Below, piece after piece: positions 26,133-35,091 of a DNA stretch of 64,000 bases. This DNA is from Bacillus sp. NTK071 (GTDB taxonomy: Bacteria; Bacillota; Bacilli; Bacillales; Guptibacillaceae). A program made the translations under genes and the position numbers. The stretch lies in NCBI RefSeq assembly GCF_017303315.1, contig NZ_JAFKOI010000010.1:55531-119530 (forward strand). Reading direction: 5' to 3'. The stretch's first letter is position 1. Every line of letters begins with the position of its first letter. The notes under the pieces are model-generated. The model did no database searches. It saw nothing but the letters and a program-made list of their open reading frames with translations, and was not told where the DNA came from.

Positions 26133-26483
26133 ATGATGAACCAACTACATCAGCAATCTCAGTATCAAAAAGGTGATTGGGTAACAGGAAAATCAGTCCA
26201 TGATGAATTAATTCATGGTTATGTAGAATCAGTTAATAACTATCTTGGAACGATTAAAATATTCGTTCTTGAATGTGATAATCCAGAAACAGTAGGGAAA
26301 ACAATTGAAACTTTCCAGAATCGTATTTCCCAGCTTGAAGAGCCTGACTTTGAAAAAGATGAATCATATCTTTTAAACTTAATTGAAGTATCATTAATTA
26401 CGAAAGATAAAGAATGGTTTATGGAACTTTCGGAGCAACTTAACCAACTTCGAAATGAATTAGAGGAAGTCATTCCCTGTTAA
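26133..26483 (+). CDS. IDEAL-domain-like protein, unknown function
   Basis: A 116-residue soluble protein. The N-terminal half holds GDWVTGKSVHDELIHGYVES, and the C-terminus LLNLIEVSLITKDKEWFMEL resembles the IDEAL motif found in several Bacillus proteins. Function unknown. GGAGGGAG precedes tandem ATG codons at 26133 and 26136. Located between a luciferase-like enzyme and an Rrf2 regulator. Confidence 0.6.
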   Translation: MMNQLHQQSQYQKGDWVTGKSVHDELIHGYVESVNNYLGTIKIFVLECDNPETVGKTIETFQNRISQLEEPDFEKDESYLLNLIEVSLITKDKEWFMELSEQLNQLRNELEEVIPC

Positions 26484-26553
26484 AATTTTCTTGCCAGCTA
26501 TAAATGGAATACGGTAGGATGGAAGTGGAAGAAAGTGTTGGGAGGAACTGCAA

Positions 26554-26970
26554 TTGAATAGTGATTTTACTCTCGCCGTGCACAGCCTGGCGTTGCTTGC
26601 AATCAAGCCAGGACAAATGGCAACAAGCGACTACCTTGCTGGAAGTGCTTCAGTCCATCCCGTTCGTATGAGGAAAATTCTTAGTTTACTCAAAAAAAGC
26701 GATTATATCGCTTCAAAAGAAGGCGCTGGCGGTGGTTTCACCCTAGCCTGTCGAGTAGAAGATGTTACGCTTGATAAGATTTATAATCTAACATCTGTTG
26801 GGGCCCTTAAACCAAAGTGTCCTGAATCAAACGAATATTGCCTCGTAGGAGCGAATTTGTCTAGTGTACTTGGCGACATATTTACAGATGCTGAGAATCA
26901 TTTAACAGCATTTTTGCAACAATACACGATTCGTGATATTATTCAAAGTCTAAAACAAAAACAATTGTAA
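26554..26970 (+). CDS. Rrf2-family transcriptional regulator
   Basis: A 138-residue Rrf2 protein. LAVHSLALLAIKPGQMATSD leads into a winged helix with HPVRMRKILSLLKKSDYIAS and the wing EGAGGGFTLA. Cysteines appear at ACRV, PKCPESNEYC, suggesting redox or nitric-oxide/thiol sensing, but the spacing is not the IscR/NsrR cluster pattern. TTG start behind GGGAGGA. A nitroreductase and a Crp-like gene lie downstream and may be targets. Confidence 0.87.
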   Translation: MNSDFTLAVHSLALLAIKPGQMATSDYLAGSASVHPVRMRKILSLLKKSDYIASKEGAGGGFTLACRVEDVTLDKIYNLTSVGALKPKCPESNEYCLVGANLSSVLGDIFTDAENHLTAFLQQYTIRDIIQSLKQKQL

Positions 26971-26986
26971 TCGATTGTTTTTGTTT
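26953..26986 (+). terminator. Terminator overlapping the Rrf2 stop codon
   Basis: AAACAAAAACAAT/ATTGTTTTTGTTT, 13-bp perfect stem, AT-rich with T tract. Confidence 0.8.
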
Positions 26987-27040
26987 ATTATTCAAACTGT
27001 AACAAAAATAATTTCAATAATTTATTGGGGGTGAGCAGAC

Positions 27041-27541
27041 ATGAGTATAGGTCTGGCGGAAAGAAATGTTGAAAGTAAATTGAACATGAAAGATTGGAAC
27101 AAGTTAGAACGTTCTGGTCAGAAGATGAAAAGAAATGAAGCTAGAATGCTGATTAAGCCAGAACATACAAATCGCGATGTTTACATTATCAAAAAGGGAA
27201 GTGTGGCGATTTACCATGCCGACAACATGGAAACACCACTCGCGGTGCTTGGAGCAAATGATGTTTTAGGAAACCGTTCCATTTTTGTCCATCAAAATTT
27301 GTATGCAAAAACAATTACTGATGTTGAGCTCATTCGACTCGATCAAACAGCCTATCGTGCTTTATATCTGGCCTATCCGGAACTCGCAATTAAGTTAACA
27401 ACCGAGCTTTCAAGATTGAAGTTAATTATTGATTTTCCTGAACGAAATGCAAGCTCGTTCTTAAAACAAGTTAGAAGTGGTTTTCAAAATTGGATCAACA
27501 AGACCACAAGCAAAAAGGGAAGATACTGCCACAATTGCTAA
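27041..27541 (+). CDS. Crp/Fnr-type cyclic-nucleotide-binding-domain protein without HTH
   Basis: A 166-residue protein whose body (about 20-125) is a cNMP-binding beta-roll: RDVYIIKKGSVAIYHADN, GANDVLGNRSIFVHQ and a long dimer-type helix near LYLAYPELAIKLTTELSRL. The C-terminus ends in CHNC, and no DNA-binding wing is visible, so it is either a shortened Crp-family protein or acts otherwise. GGGGGTGAG precedes ATG. Function not known. Confidence 0.75.
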   Translation: MSIGLAERNVESKLNMKDWNKLERSGQKMKRNEARMLIKPEHTNRDVYIIKKGSVAIYHADNMETPLAVLGANDVLGNRSIFVHQNLYAKTITDVELIRLDQTAYRALYLAYPELAIKLTTELSRLKLIIDFPERNASSFLKQVRSGFQNWINKTTSKKGRYCHNC

Positions 27542-27651
27542 GGATTTTTGGTTCAAAACTGTAAATAAATATGTTACATTATGTTCGTGGATGATAGCAG
27601 TGACTGTTAACTGGAGTAAAAGACATCATAGATAGCTAAAGGAGAGAAATT

Positions 27652-28287
27652 ATGTCTGTAGATACGCAAGAAAAACAAAGTGTATTGGAAGTTATGAAGG
27701 ATCGACATTCTGTAAGGAAGTTCGAGAAAGGTGTTAAGATTCCTGAAGAGGTAATGGATGAAATGTTAAATGCTACTATTGAAGCACCTTCATCATGGAA
27801 TCTACAACATTGGAAATTCTTAGTGATTGAAAGTGAAGAGCAGAAAGAAAAGTTGCTTCCGATTGCGTTTAATCAGCAACAAATCGTTGATAGTTCAGCA
27901 ACAATTGTGATTCTAGGTGACACCGAAGCTAACCTTCATGCAGAAGAGATTTATGGACAAGCTGTTGAACTAGGCTTTATGGAAGATGCTGTGAAAGAAG
28001 CGCTTGTTGGCCAAATCAATGGTGCGTATGAACGAGAAGGATTTGCATTAAGTGAAGCAATCAAAAACAGTTCACTCGCAGCGATGCAGCTAATGCTAGC
28101 AGCAAAAGCAAAAGACTACGACACAGTTGCAATGGGTGGATTCAATCCGGTTGCACTCGTAGAAGAGTTTAACATTCCATCACGTTATGTACCAACTATG
28201 CTCATTTCTGTTGGTAAAGCAGCGGTTGAAGCTCATGGAACTGCTCGCTTTCCACTAGAACGTGTCGTTGTTAAAGAAAGCTTCTAA
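27652..28287 (+). CDS. Nitroreductase-family NAD(P)H oxidoreductase
   Basis: A 211-residue FMN nitroreductase. VMKDRHSVRKFEKGVKIPEE and APSSWNLQHWKFLVIE form the FMN-binding part and AAKAKDYDTVAMGGFNP the second conserved stretch. Similar to Bacillus YdgI/YodC-type proteins, which reduce nitro compounds or quinones. AAAGGAGAG precedes the ATG. Followed by a GC-rich hairpin. Confidence 0.92.
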   Translation: MSVDTQEKQSVLEVMKDRHSVRKFEKGVKIPEEVMDEMLNATIEAPSSWNLQHWKFLVIESEEQKEKLLPIAFNQQQIVDSSATIVILGDTEANLHAEEIYGQAVELGFMEDAVKEALVGQINGAYEREGFALSEAIKNSSLAAMQLMLAAKAKDYDTVAMGGFNPVALVEEFNIPSRYVPTMLISVGKAAVEAHGTARFPLERVVVKESF

Positions 28288-28306
28288 ATCGAACACATGA
28301 TTAAAC

Positions 28307-28334
28307 AAGGGAGGGGGAAACCCCTTCCTTATTT
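28307..28334 (+). terminator. Probable terminator after the nitroreductase
   Basis: AAGGGAGGGG and CCCCTTCCTT pair with one G-U around GAAA; the T tail is weak. Confidence 0.55.
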
Positions 28335-28411
28335 ATGTATAAAAAAGCGTTATATGTTATTGCTAGAGAAATACAGCTATACTAGTGAGAGTGGATCAAG
28401 GGGGAACTGGT

Positions 28412-30154
28412 ATGAAAGAAAAGAATACAGAAAAACGGATGAATTGGCGCGATCTTTCCAAACTAATACGTGATACAAAACCTTCAAAGCTTTTAGTTTC
28501 AGTTGCGATTTCTATGAGCGTAGTTGGAACCATTGCAGGTTTAATTGTACCTTTCTTCACCAAGAATTTAGTGGATCAGCTTTCTGCTAATTCACTTTCA
28601 TCAAGTGTCATTGGCTTATTAATCGCTGCCTTTATCATTCAAGCTATTTTCTCTGGTCTCTCCATGTATCTTCTTCTATATATTGGTGAGACGGTAGTAG
28701 CTCGTCTGCGTGAGCGTTTAATGAACAAAGTTCTATCACTTCAGTTAGCCTATTTTGATAGCAATCGCGTAGGTGATACAACGAGTCGCATCGTAAATGA
28801 TACAGGTGTGATTAAAGATTTAGTATCAAACCACTTAATAAATTTACTAACTAGCACTCTTTCCATCGTAGGTTCAATTGGTATACTTCTCTATCTTGAT
28901 TGGAAGCTAACAGCGATTTTACTTGCAGTTGTTCCAATTATGATGATCGGTATTCGTTTCATAGGAAAGCGAATGTATAAAGTGTCTAAGGGACTTCAGG
29001 AAGAGACAGCTAAATTTACAGCAACGATTACTCAGGTCCTTTCAGAAATGCGTCTTGTGAAATTCTCTATGGCAGAAAATGTTGAAGAGGAAAATGGAAA
29101 GCAAGGAATTAACAACGTTTTCTCATACAGTATGAAAGAAGCAAAAATATACGCGTTATTGATGCCCCTTATGACCTTATTACTAATGGGTGTCCTCGTT
29201 ATTATTGTAGGGTATGGCGGCGTACGAGTCTCAATGGGAGAGTTATCTGCAGGTGAACTTGTTGCTTTCTTGCTATACCTCTTCCAAATTATCATCCCCT
29301 TTAGCTCAATGGCCCGTTTCTTAACTGCCATTCAGAAAGCTATGGGTGCAACAGAACGCCTTCAAGTTCTTCTACAACACGATAGCGAAGAACGAACAAG
29401 TGGTGATGAAGTGGTCGATCCAGCTCAATCGCTTACTTTTGACGAGGTTGAATTTTCTTACGGAAAAGAAACAGTACTTAAAGGGGCATCTTTCAACGTT
29501 CAACCTGGCAAAGTTACAGCTATAGTTGGTCCAAGTGGAAGTGGGAAAACGACGACCTTTTCCTTGATTGAGAGATTCTATAAACCGCAAAAAGGATCCA
29601 TTACGCTTGGTGGGAAGGATATTCATACCTTCTCGCTTCAATCATGGCGTAAGCACATCGGGTATGTATCACAAGAAAGTCCTCTTATTGGAGGATCTAT
29701 ACGAGAAAACATTTTATACGGATTGGAACATACCGTATCAGAGCAAGAATTAAAAGACGCAGCAGAGCAGGCCTATGCCCTTCCTTTCATTATGGAGCTT
29801 CCAGAAGGGTTTGACACTGAAATAGGTGAGCGTGGAATTAAGCTTTCGGGTGGCCAGCGGCAGCGTATTGCCATAGCAAGAGCCATTGTAAGAAATCCTT
29901 ATATTTTGCTATTGGATGAGGCGACGTCAAGTCTCGACAGCACTTCGGAAATTCAGGTTCAACGGGCACTAAATAATCTTATGGACGGGCGAACGACCAT
30001 TGTTATTGCACACCGACTTTCTACAGTTGTCCACGCTGATCAAATTCTAGTAATCGAAAATGGGGCAGTTTCAGGAAAAGGAACGCATGAAGAACTTATT
30101 GTAGATAGCAGGCTTTACAAAGCATTAGCTCAGCAACAATTTCAAATCGATTAG
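28412..30154 (+). CDS. BmrA-like ABC multidrug exporter (half-transporter)
   Basis: A 580-residue homodimeric exporter. Six transmembrane helices (about 25-310) are followed by an ATPase domain with Walker A GPSGSGKTTT, Q-loop SQESPL, signature LSGGQRQRIAIAR, Walker B ILLLDEAT and the switch His in VIAHRLSTV. Sequence order and the GYVSQESPLIGGSIRENILYG stretch are close to Bacillus BmrA. ATG at 28412 follows CAAGGGGGA. It probably extrudes hydrophobic drugs or lipids. Confidence 0.93.
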   Translation: MKEKNTEKRMNWRDLSKLIRDTKPSKLLVSVAISMSVVGTIAGLIVPFFTKNLVDQLSANSLSSSVIGLLIAAFIIQAIFSGLSMYLLLYIGETVVARLRERLMNKVLSLQLAYFDSNRVGDTTSRIVNDTGVIKDLVSNHLINLLTSTLSIVGSIGILLYLDWKLTAILLAVVPIMMIGIRFIGKRMYKVSKGLQEETAKFTATITQVLSEMRLVKFSMAENVEEENGKQGINNVFSYSMKEAKIYALLMPLMTLLLMGVLVIIVGYGGVRVSMGELSAGELVAFLLYLFQIIIPFSSMARFLTAIQKAMGATERLQVLLQHDSEERTSGDEVVDPAQSLTFDEVEFSYGKETVLKGASFNVQPGKVTAIVGPSGSGKTTTFSLIERFYKPQKGSITLGGKDIHTFSLQSWRKHIGYVSQESPLIGGSIRENILYGLEHTVSEQELKDAAEQAYALPFIMELPEGFDTEIGERGIKLSGGQRQRIAIARAIVRNPYILLLDEATSSLDSTSEIQVQRALNNLMDGRTTIVIAHRLSTVVHADQILVIENGAVSGKGTHEELIVDSRLYKALAQQQFQID

Positions 30155-30270
30155 AAGTTTTAATAATCCCTTTAAAAGATACAAAGTTAAAGACCTTTTT
30201 TATGTACACGGAATGAATCACTCTTAAATGGTAAAAATAGGAGAGTTGATCCTTTAAGGAGGTTTTCCTA

Positions 30271-31806
30271 TTGAAACCGAGTAAAGAATGGCCAGATGTT
30301 CCTGAACCGATCTGGCAAGTTAATAAGAAACTCACTTCTCACCCGGCTCTTAATGAAAATATAGAGACAGATGTTGTCATTGTAGGTGGCGGAATAACGG
30401 GCATTACATCTGCTTATCTTCTTGCAAATGAAGGGATAAGAGTTGTTCTTCTTGAAGCAAATCATATTCTAAACGGAACAACCGGTCATACAACAGCCAA
30501 AATCACTGCTCAACATGACCTCATTTATGATGAATTCTTAAATCACTTCGGCAAGGAAAAGGCACAGCAATACTATCAAGCAAACACAGAAGCTATACAG
30601 TTTATTAAGCAAACGATTGAGAAAAATTCTATTTCATGTACATTCTCTGAAGAAGATGCTTATCTCTATGCCACGACTCCAGAATATGCAAGAAAGCTAA
30701 CGAACGAGATGCGGGCTTACCAACAGCTTCGCATTAATGGGGAGTTCGTAAATAGCTTGCCAATTGATTTGTCAATTAAAGCTGGAATTGTCATGAAAAA
30801 TCAAGCTCAATTCGATCCTGTTGCCTATTTATCCCCACTTGTTGATCTATTTCTAGAAAAGGGTGGGCAACTATATGAACAAACAGTAGCAATCGATGTT
30901 CAGAAAGGGACTAAACCAGTAGTTGTGACAAAAAATGGGTCAACTGTGACAGCTAACCACGTACTAGCATGCTCACATTTCCCATTTTATGACGGAAATG
31001 CTCTCTATTTTACCCGAATGTATGCTGAAGCTTCTTATGTCCTAGCTGCTTCTACTAAGAAGGACTTTCCTGGTGGCATGTACTTAAGTGCTGAAAATCC
31101 TAAGCGATCGCTAAGGAGTCATACCTTTAATGGTGAAAAGCTTGTACTTTTTGGTGGTGAAAGTCATAAAACCGGTCAAGGTAACAGGTTAAGCGATCAC
31201 TACAAAGCGCTTAAGTTCTTCGCAGAAGAAACGCTTGGCGTTAAAAAAGTCGCCTACAGATGGTCAGCAGAAGATTTCTATACACTAGATAAACTGCCAT
31301 ACATAGGACCTGTGACAGAAGAACAGGAAAATGTATTAATCGCGACGGGATTTCATAAATGGGGCATGACGAATGGTACAGCTGCCGCGCTTCTTTTCCG
31401 AGATTACGTTCTAGCAAACCGTAACCCTTATATGGATTTGTTTATTCCTTCAAGGTTCTATGCTGATCCGAGCATGAAAACATTCTTGGTGCAAAATGCT
31501 GATGTGGCTGGACATTTTGTTAAAGGGAAGCTATCCATTCCTAAGAAAAAAATATCAGAGTTAAAGGAAGATGAAGGAGCGGTTATTCGCATTAACGGGA
31601 AGAGAGCTGGAGCTTACAAAGATTCAGAAGGTTGTATTCATCTCGTCGATACGACATGTACTCACTTATATTGTGAGGTTGAATGGAATGATGGTGATCG
31701 AACATGGGATTGCCCATGCCATGGATCTCGCTTCGGATATGATGGAAAAGTTATGGAAGGTCCAGCAGATAAACCGCTTACTAATTTATCAGACGAACTT
31801 AGATAG
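30271..31806 (+). CDS. FAD-dependent oxidoreductase with C-terminal Rieske [2Fe-2S] domain (YhfW type)
   Basis: A 511-residue fusion. The N-terminal DAO-type domain (about 1-400) has the FAD loop VVIVGGGITGITSAYLLA; the C-terminal Rieske domain (about 420-511) has CTHLYCEVEW and CPCHGSRFGYDG, placing Cys-His ligands as CTH and CHG variants. Similar to Bacillus YhfW. TTG start at 30271 follows AAGGAGG. Physiological substrate is unknown. Ends before a strong terminator. Confidence 0.92.
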   Translation: MKPSKEWPDVPEPIWQVNKKLTSHPALNENIETDVVIVGGGITGITSAYLLANEGIRVVLLEANHILNGTTGHTTAKITAQHDLIYDEFLNHFGKEKAQQYYQANTEAIQFIKQTIEKNSISCTFSEEDAYLYATTPEYARKLTNEMRAYQQLRINGEFVNSLPIDLSIKAGIVMKNQAQFDPVAYLSPLVDLFLEKGGQLYEQTVAIDVQKGTKPVVVTKNGSTVTANHVLACSHFPFYDGNALYFTRMYAEASYVLAASTKKDFPGGMYLSAENPKRSLRSHTFNGEKLVLFGGESHKTGQGNRLSDHYKALKFFAEETLGVKKVAYRWSAEDFYTLDKLPYIGPVTEEQENVLIATGFHKWGMTNGTAAALLFRDYVLANRNPYMDLFIPSRFYADPSMKTFLVQNADVAGHFVKGKLSIPKKKISELKEDEGAVIRINGKRAGAYKDSEGCIHLVDTTCTHLYCEVEWNDGDRTWDCPCHGSRFGYDGKVMEGPADKPLTNLSDELR

Positions 31807-31862
31807 GTACGAGGTTATATAAAAAATCATTACATGTAGAAAGTTTCACTTCGTTTGCGAAT

Positions 31863-31924
31863 AAGCAGTTCAATTTAGGAGTACAAAAACTCAGTTTGTA
31901 TCCATAATTGAATTGCTTTTTTTT
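31863..31924 (+). terminator. Terminator in the 31.8-32.1 kb gap
   Basis: AAGCAGTTCAATT and AATTGAATTGCTT form an outer stem with an inner GAGT/ACTC pairing and a T8 tail. The rest of the gap holds only the MFS gene's own terminator. Confidence 0.75.
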
Positions 31925-32093
31925 GTATATAATTCCTTCTGCAATTACATATTTCAAGAAAATGCAAATATAATTTTAATTTCAAGTGAATTGGTAATTA
32001 TATGGTATTATTTAGACGGAGCGTTGTTCAATTAAAGGGCAGGTTTCTGGAAGACTCAGTTTCGAGATAATGATCATTCATTCGGGAACTTAA

Positions 32094-32133
32094 AGAAGCA
32101 CGCTCCCTCCAATTTTCTAGGTGAGCATGCTTT
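32094..32133 (-). terminator. Terminator of the MFS transporter gene
   Basis: On the minus strand AAGCATGCTC pairs with GAGCGTGCTT (one G-U), followed by CTTTAA. Confidence 0.7.
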
Positions 32134-32147
32134 ATACTTCAACTCAT

Positions 32148-33374
32148 TTAAGTCTTCGCTTGAAGCGTTTCTTTCATTTTCGTCCAGGCTATGATGCCGG
32201 ATATAAACGGAAGGATGGCGATAAGGCCTATGGCCCAATTGACATTAATTATATCTGCAACGAATCCTGCAATTAATGCCCCAAAGGCGTATCCACTGTC
32301 TCTCCAGAACCGATAAACTCCCATGGATGTTGCGCGCCATTCTGGGTGAGCCACATCGCTTATTGAAGCAAGAATCGTCGGATAAACCATGGCAGTTCCT
32401 ATCCCTAGTAGGGCTGAACCAATTATCCATAAAGAATAGGTATTTACGACTAAAATAAACCACAACGATAATGCTTGCACAAACATTCCGGGTACAATCA
32501 GTTTTTTTCGTCCTATTTTATCGCTCCACACACCGGTAAATAACTGGAATAATCCCCAGGCTCCTGGATAAATTGCTACCACTGTACCAATCTGTCCGAC
32601 ACTTAACCCGCCGGTAGTAAGGAAAATCGGGAAAAGCCCCCAGGCCATTCCGTCTTTTAAGTTCGTTGTCAGTCCAGCCAAGCTGTTGCTTGCTAAATCA
32701 GGGTTTTTCCATGACGTACGCTTGAAAACTTCCCAAGTGGAAACAGGATCAGACTCTACCTTGTGTTGTTTAGCCTGTGTTTTCACATGTTGATCCGTAT
32801 TTTTGACAATAAGAGATAAAATAAATCCAACGATGACGAGTGCGATTCCAATATAGAAAGGTTCCGGACTTAAAGAATAAGTAGAAGCAACATACCCCGA
32901 AACGGCTGCCATGATTGCAACACCGATATAGCCAGCGAATTCGTTAAAACCGACGGCTAAACCTCTCTGGGTTGATTTAGCGAGATCTACTTTCATGTTA
33001 ACTGTCATCGACCAAGTGAGCGCTTGGTTAATCCCTAAAAAGATGTTTGCGACAATTATGACCCACCAAGCATGAGCGAAAATAACCATGATTGGAACGA
33101 AAAATCCGATTCCCCAACCTAAAAGAAGCACTTGTTTTCTTCCCATCCGATCGGCTAGATCACCTGCAAAGAAATTGACGAACGCTTTTGAAAAACCAAA
33201 GCTGATAATGAAGGATAGGGCTGCACTCATGGATGCTAACCCGAAACGTTCTTCACCTATAATCGGTAGAATGGTTCTCTCTAAACCGACCATCGATCCG
33301 ACAAATAGGTTAATGACCACTAATAACACAAATTGAACAATGTTTTCTCTGACACCTACTTGAACATTTCCCAA
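32148..33374 (-). CDS. MFS transporter associated with the ArsR-rhodanese locus
   Basis: A 408-residue 12-helix major facilitator protein. The motif GDLADRMGRKQVLLLG between helices 2 and 3 is the MFS signature, repeated as GVWSDKIGRKKLIVPG in the second half. TTG start at 33374 follows TAAGGAGGG. It is the last gene of the ArsR-rhodanese/MBL operon, so it may export sulfite, thiosulfate or another product of persulfide oxidation; substrate is inference. Confidence 0.88.
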   Translation of the reverse strand: MGNVQVGVRENIVQFVLLVVINLFVGSMVGLERTILPIIGEERFGLASMSAALSFIISFGFSKAFVNFFAGDLADRMGRKQVLLLGWGIGFFVPIMVIFAHAWWVIIVANIFLGINQALTWSMTVNMKVDLAKSTQRGLAVGFNEFAGYIGVAIMAAVSGYVASTYSLSPEPFYIGIALVIVGFILSLIVKNTDQHVKTQAKQHKVESDPVSTWEVFKRTSWKNPDLASNSLAGLTTNLKDGMAWGLFPIFLTTGGLSVGQIGTVVAIYPGAWGLFQLFTGVWSDKIGRKKLIVPGMFVQALSLWFILVVNTYSLWIIGSALLGIGTAMVYPTILASISDVAHPEWRATSMGVYRFWRDSGYAFGALIAGFVADIINVNWAIGLIAILPFISGIIAWTKMKETLQAKT

Positions 33375-33392
33375 ATGATATCCCTCCTTAAA

Positions 33393-33420
33393 AAGAACCT
33401 GATCGACTCATCAGGTTCTT
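33393..33420 (-). terminator. Terminator-like hairpin between MBL and MFS genes
   Basis: AAGAACCTGA/TCAGGTTCTT is a perfect 10-bp stem followed on the minus strand by TTT and then immediately the GGAGGG of the MFS gene. It could attenuate MFS expression. Confidence 0.65.
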
Positions 33421-33427
33421 TAGTCTG

Positions 33428-34155
33428 TTATTTACCTTGATTCGTTTTACGTGTCTCCTTGAAGTTTTCTGGTTGAAGAGGCACTTCTTCAGTCATATAT
33501 TTGATAAGTTCCTCTTTGTTTTTCATTTGTAAAGCGTGGTTAAAACGCTTTTCAAATCCCACGGTTGAGGCGGGTTTTCCACTTAACTTACGTCCGCATA
33601 CGGAACCGGAAAACGCACCTGGATAAAGTTCGATATAATCATCTAGACTCGTGAATTTTTGAAGGCTTTCATAAAGATTCGCTGCACCTTCTTCAAGAGA
33701 AGAGGCAAGTTCCGTACGTCCAGCATCTCCGACCATTAACGTGTGCCCTGTTAATACAAACCATGGATCATCACCTCTCGTCGTATCTGTAACAAGAATG
33801 GATAAATGTTCAGGCGTGTGACCGGGTGTGTGTAAGAAAGTTAACTTCGTGTTCCCTGCCATAAGTTCTTCACCGTCTTCTACAGCATTAAATCATAATT
33901 TGTATCCGCAGAATCATGGAGAACATACTTTGCTTCACTTTTTTCTGCTAAAAAACGTCCTCCTGAGATGTGATCGGCATGAAGGTGAGTATCAATGACA
34001 TACTCAATATTCATTCCTAAACGTTTGGCTTCTCTCATATAGAAATCAACTTCTTCTTGTAACGGGTCTACAACAACTCCTGAAGCTTTACTACCGCAGC
34101 CAAACAAATAGGAAGCTGGGATAGGATTTGTGTGCATATATTGACGAAATAGCAT
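33428..34155 (-). pseudogene. Frameshifted MBL-fold persulfide-dioxygenase-like hydrolase
   Basis: The first part reads from ATG at 34155 (behind CAAGGAGG) as MLFRQYMHTNPIPASYLFGC with [12 protein letters not shown], then stops after NYDLML near 33888. A frame change there continues through VEDGEELMAGNTKLTFLHTP, TPGHTPEHLS and GHTLMVGDAGRTEL to a stop at 33428. Removing one base from a T run (TTT to TT around 33889) accounts for it. With it restored the protein would be about 242 residues with all metal ligands. It may be a real null mutation or a homopolymer sequencing error. Upstream ArsR-rhodanese and downstream MFS suggest a persulfide role. Confidence 0.8.
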
Positions 34156-34172
34156 TTCAATTCCTCCTTGAG

Positions 34173-34832
34173 TTAGTGGGTTAAATTTTCTTTGTGCTGG
34201 TTCCATTCATGAATACCTGCGTCTAAACGTGCTGCTTCAAAGCCTTCTAACTTCAAAAACTCTACGGCTTCTGTTGCATAGACACAGTACGGGCCACGGC
34301 AATAAGCAATCACTTTCTTATTCTTTGGAAGGTCACAGATATAATCATTCAATTCTTCCATAGGAATAGAAATCGCTCCATCAAGGTGTCCATTTAAATA
34401 TTCTGCTTTCGGTCGGACATCAATCAAAACGTGGCTTTCCTCTTCCTTACGTTCTGCCCATTCTTCCAGCTCCAGCGTTTCTAACTCATCGCCTCTCATA
34501 ATAAAGTCTTTACGTAGAAGGTTGACATCAGCAATTTGCTCTTCAGCAATGGATTTTATGGAGAATAGAAGGTCCGTTACTTTAGGGTTTGCAAGTTGAT
34601 AAATGACATGGTTTTTTTCTTTTTTATAAATCACTAAACGAGCTTCCAGTAGTGCTTGTAAGTGTTTAGATGTATTGGCCATTGACATTTTTGTTTCCTT
34701 AGATAATACTTCGACAGATTTCGGTGATTGAGAAAGTAAATCCAGTAATTCTAATCGCTTAGGACTGGATAACACCTTACCAATACGAGCGAATTCATTA
34801 TAGATCGTATCTTTGAATGATCTTGCATCCAC
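34173..34832 (-). CDS. ArsR-family HTH regulator fused to a rhodanese domain
   Basis: A 219-residue fusion. The N-terminal winged helix (about 8-100) has VLSSPKRLELLDLLSQSPKS and TKMSMANTSKHLQALLEARL; the C-terminal rhodanese (about 125-212) has VLIDVRPKAEYLNG and the loop CRGPYC with Cys178 and Cys183. The rhodanese could act as a persulfide-sensing module that controls DNA binding. GTG start follows AGGAGGAGG. It is divergent from an MFS gene and precedes an MBL gene, both likely targets. Two copies of a 20-base motif lie in the control region. Confidence 0.92.
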   Translation of the reverse strand: MDARSFKDTIYNEFARIGKVLSSPKRLELLDLLSQSPKSVEVLSKETKMSMANTSKHLQALLEARLVIYKKEKNHVIYQLANPKVTDLLFSIKSIAEEQIADVNLLRKDFIMRGDELETLELEEWAERKEEESHVLIDVRPKAEYLNGHLDGAISIPMEELNDYICDLPKNKKVIAYCRGPYCVYATEAVEFLKLEGFEAARLDAGIHEWNQHKENLTH

Positions 34833-34863
34833 TTTTAAATCCTCCTCCTTCTTATATTGTGCT

Positions 34864-34883
34864 ATTTAACTGAATGGTTGAAT
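34864..34883 (-). promoter_or_regulatory. Candidate ArsR-rhodanese operator, copy 1
   Basis: Minus-strand ATTCAACCATTCAGTTAAAT. It matches the site at 34991-35010 at 17 of 20 positions, in opposite orientation. Confidence 0.6.
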
Positions 34884-34990
34884 AATATCATTTTGAAATA
34901 GGTTTTGTAAAGAACAATGAATGAGGAGAAATGACGATGAGGTTTATCAGTGTCATTGACAATTGTTTCATTTCACTCTATTATACAACT

Positions 34991-35010
34991 ATTCAATTGT
35001 TCAGTTAAAT
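34991..35010 (+). promoter_or_regulatory. Candidate ArsR-rhodanese operator, copy 2
   Basis: ATTCAATTGTTCAGTTAAAT, with an internal imperfect palindrome ACTATTCAA/TTGTTCAGT. It lies in front of the divergent MFS gene. Confidence 0.6.
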
Positions 35011-35091
35011 ATAATAAAGGGTGTGAAATTATTCTTGTTGGGTTTTTGAAAAGGTATCTTTGGATGGTGAAAAAAGGGGAAGGTGTTTGAT

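Noticed and set aside
27041..27541. Full Crp/Fnr transcription factor
   Set aside because: The cyclic-nucleotide-type domain is clear, but no C-terminal helix-turn-helix can be seen in the 166 residues.
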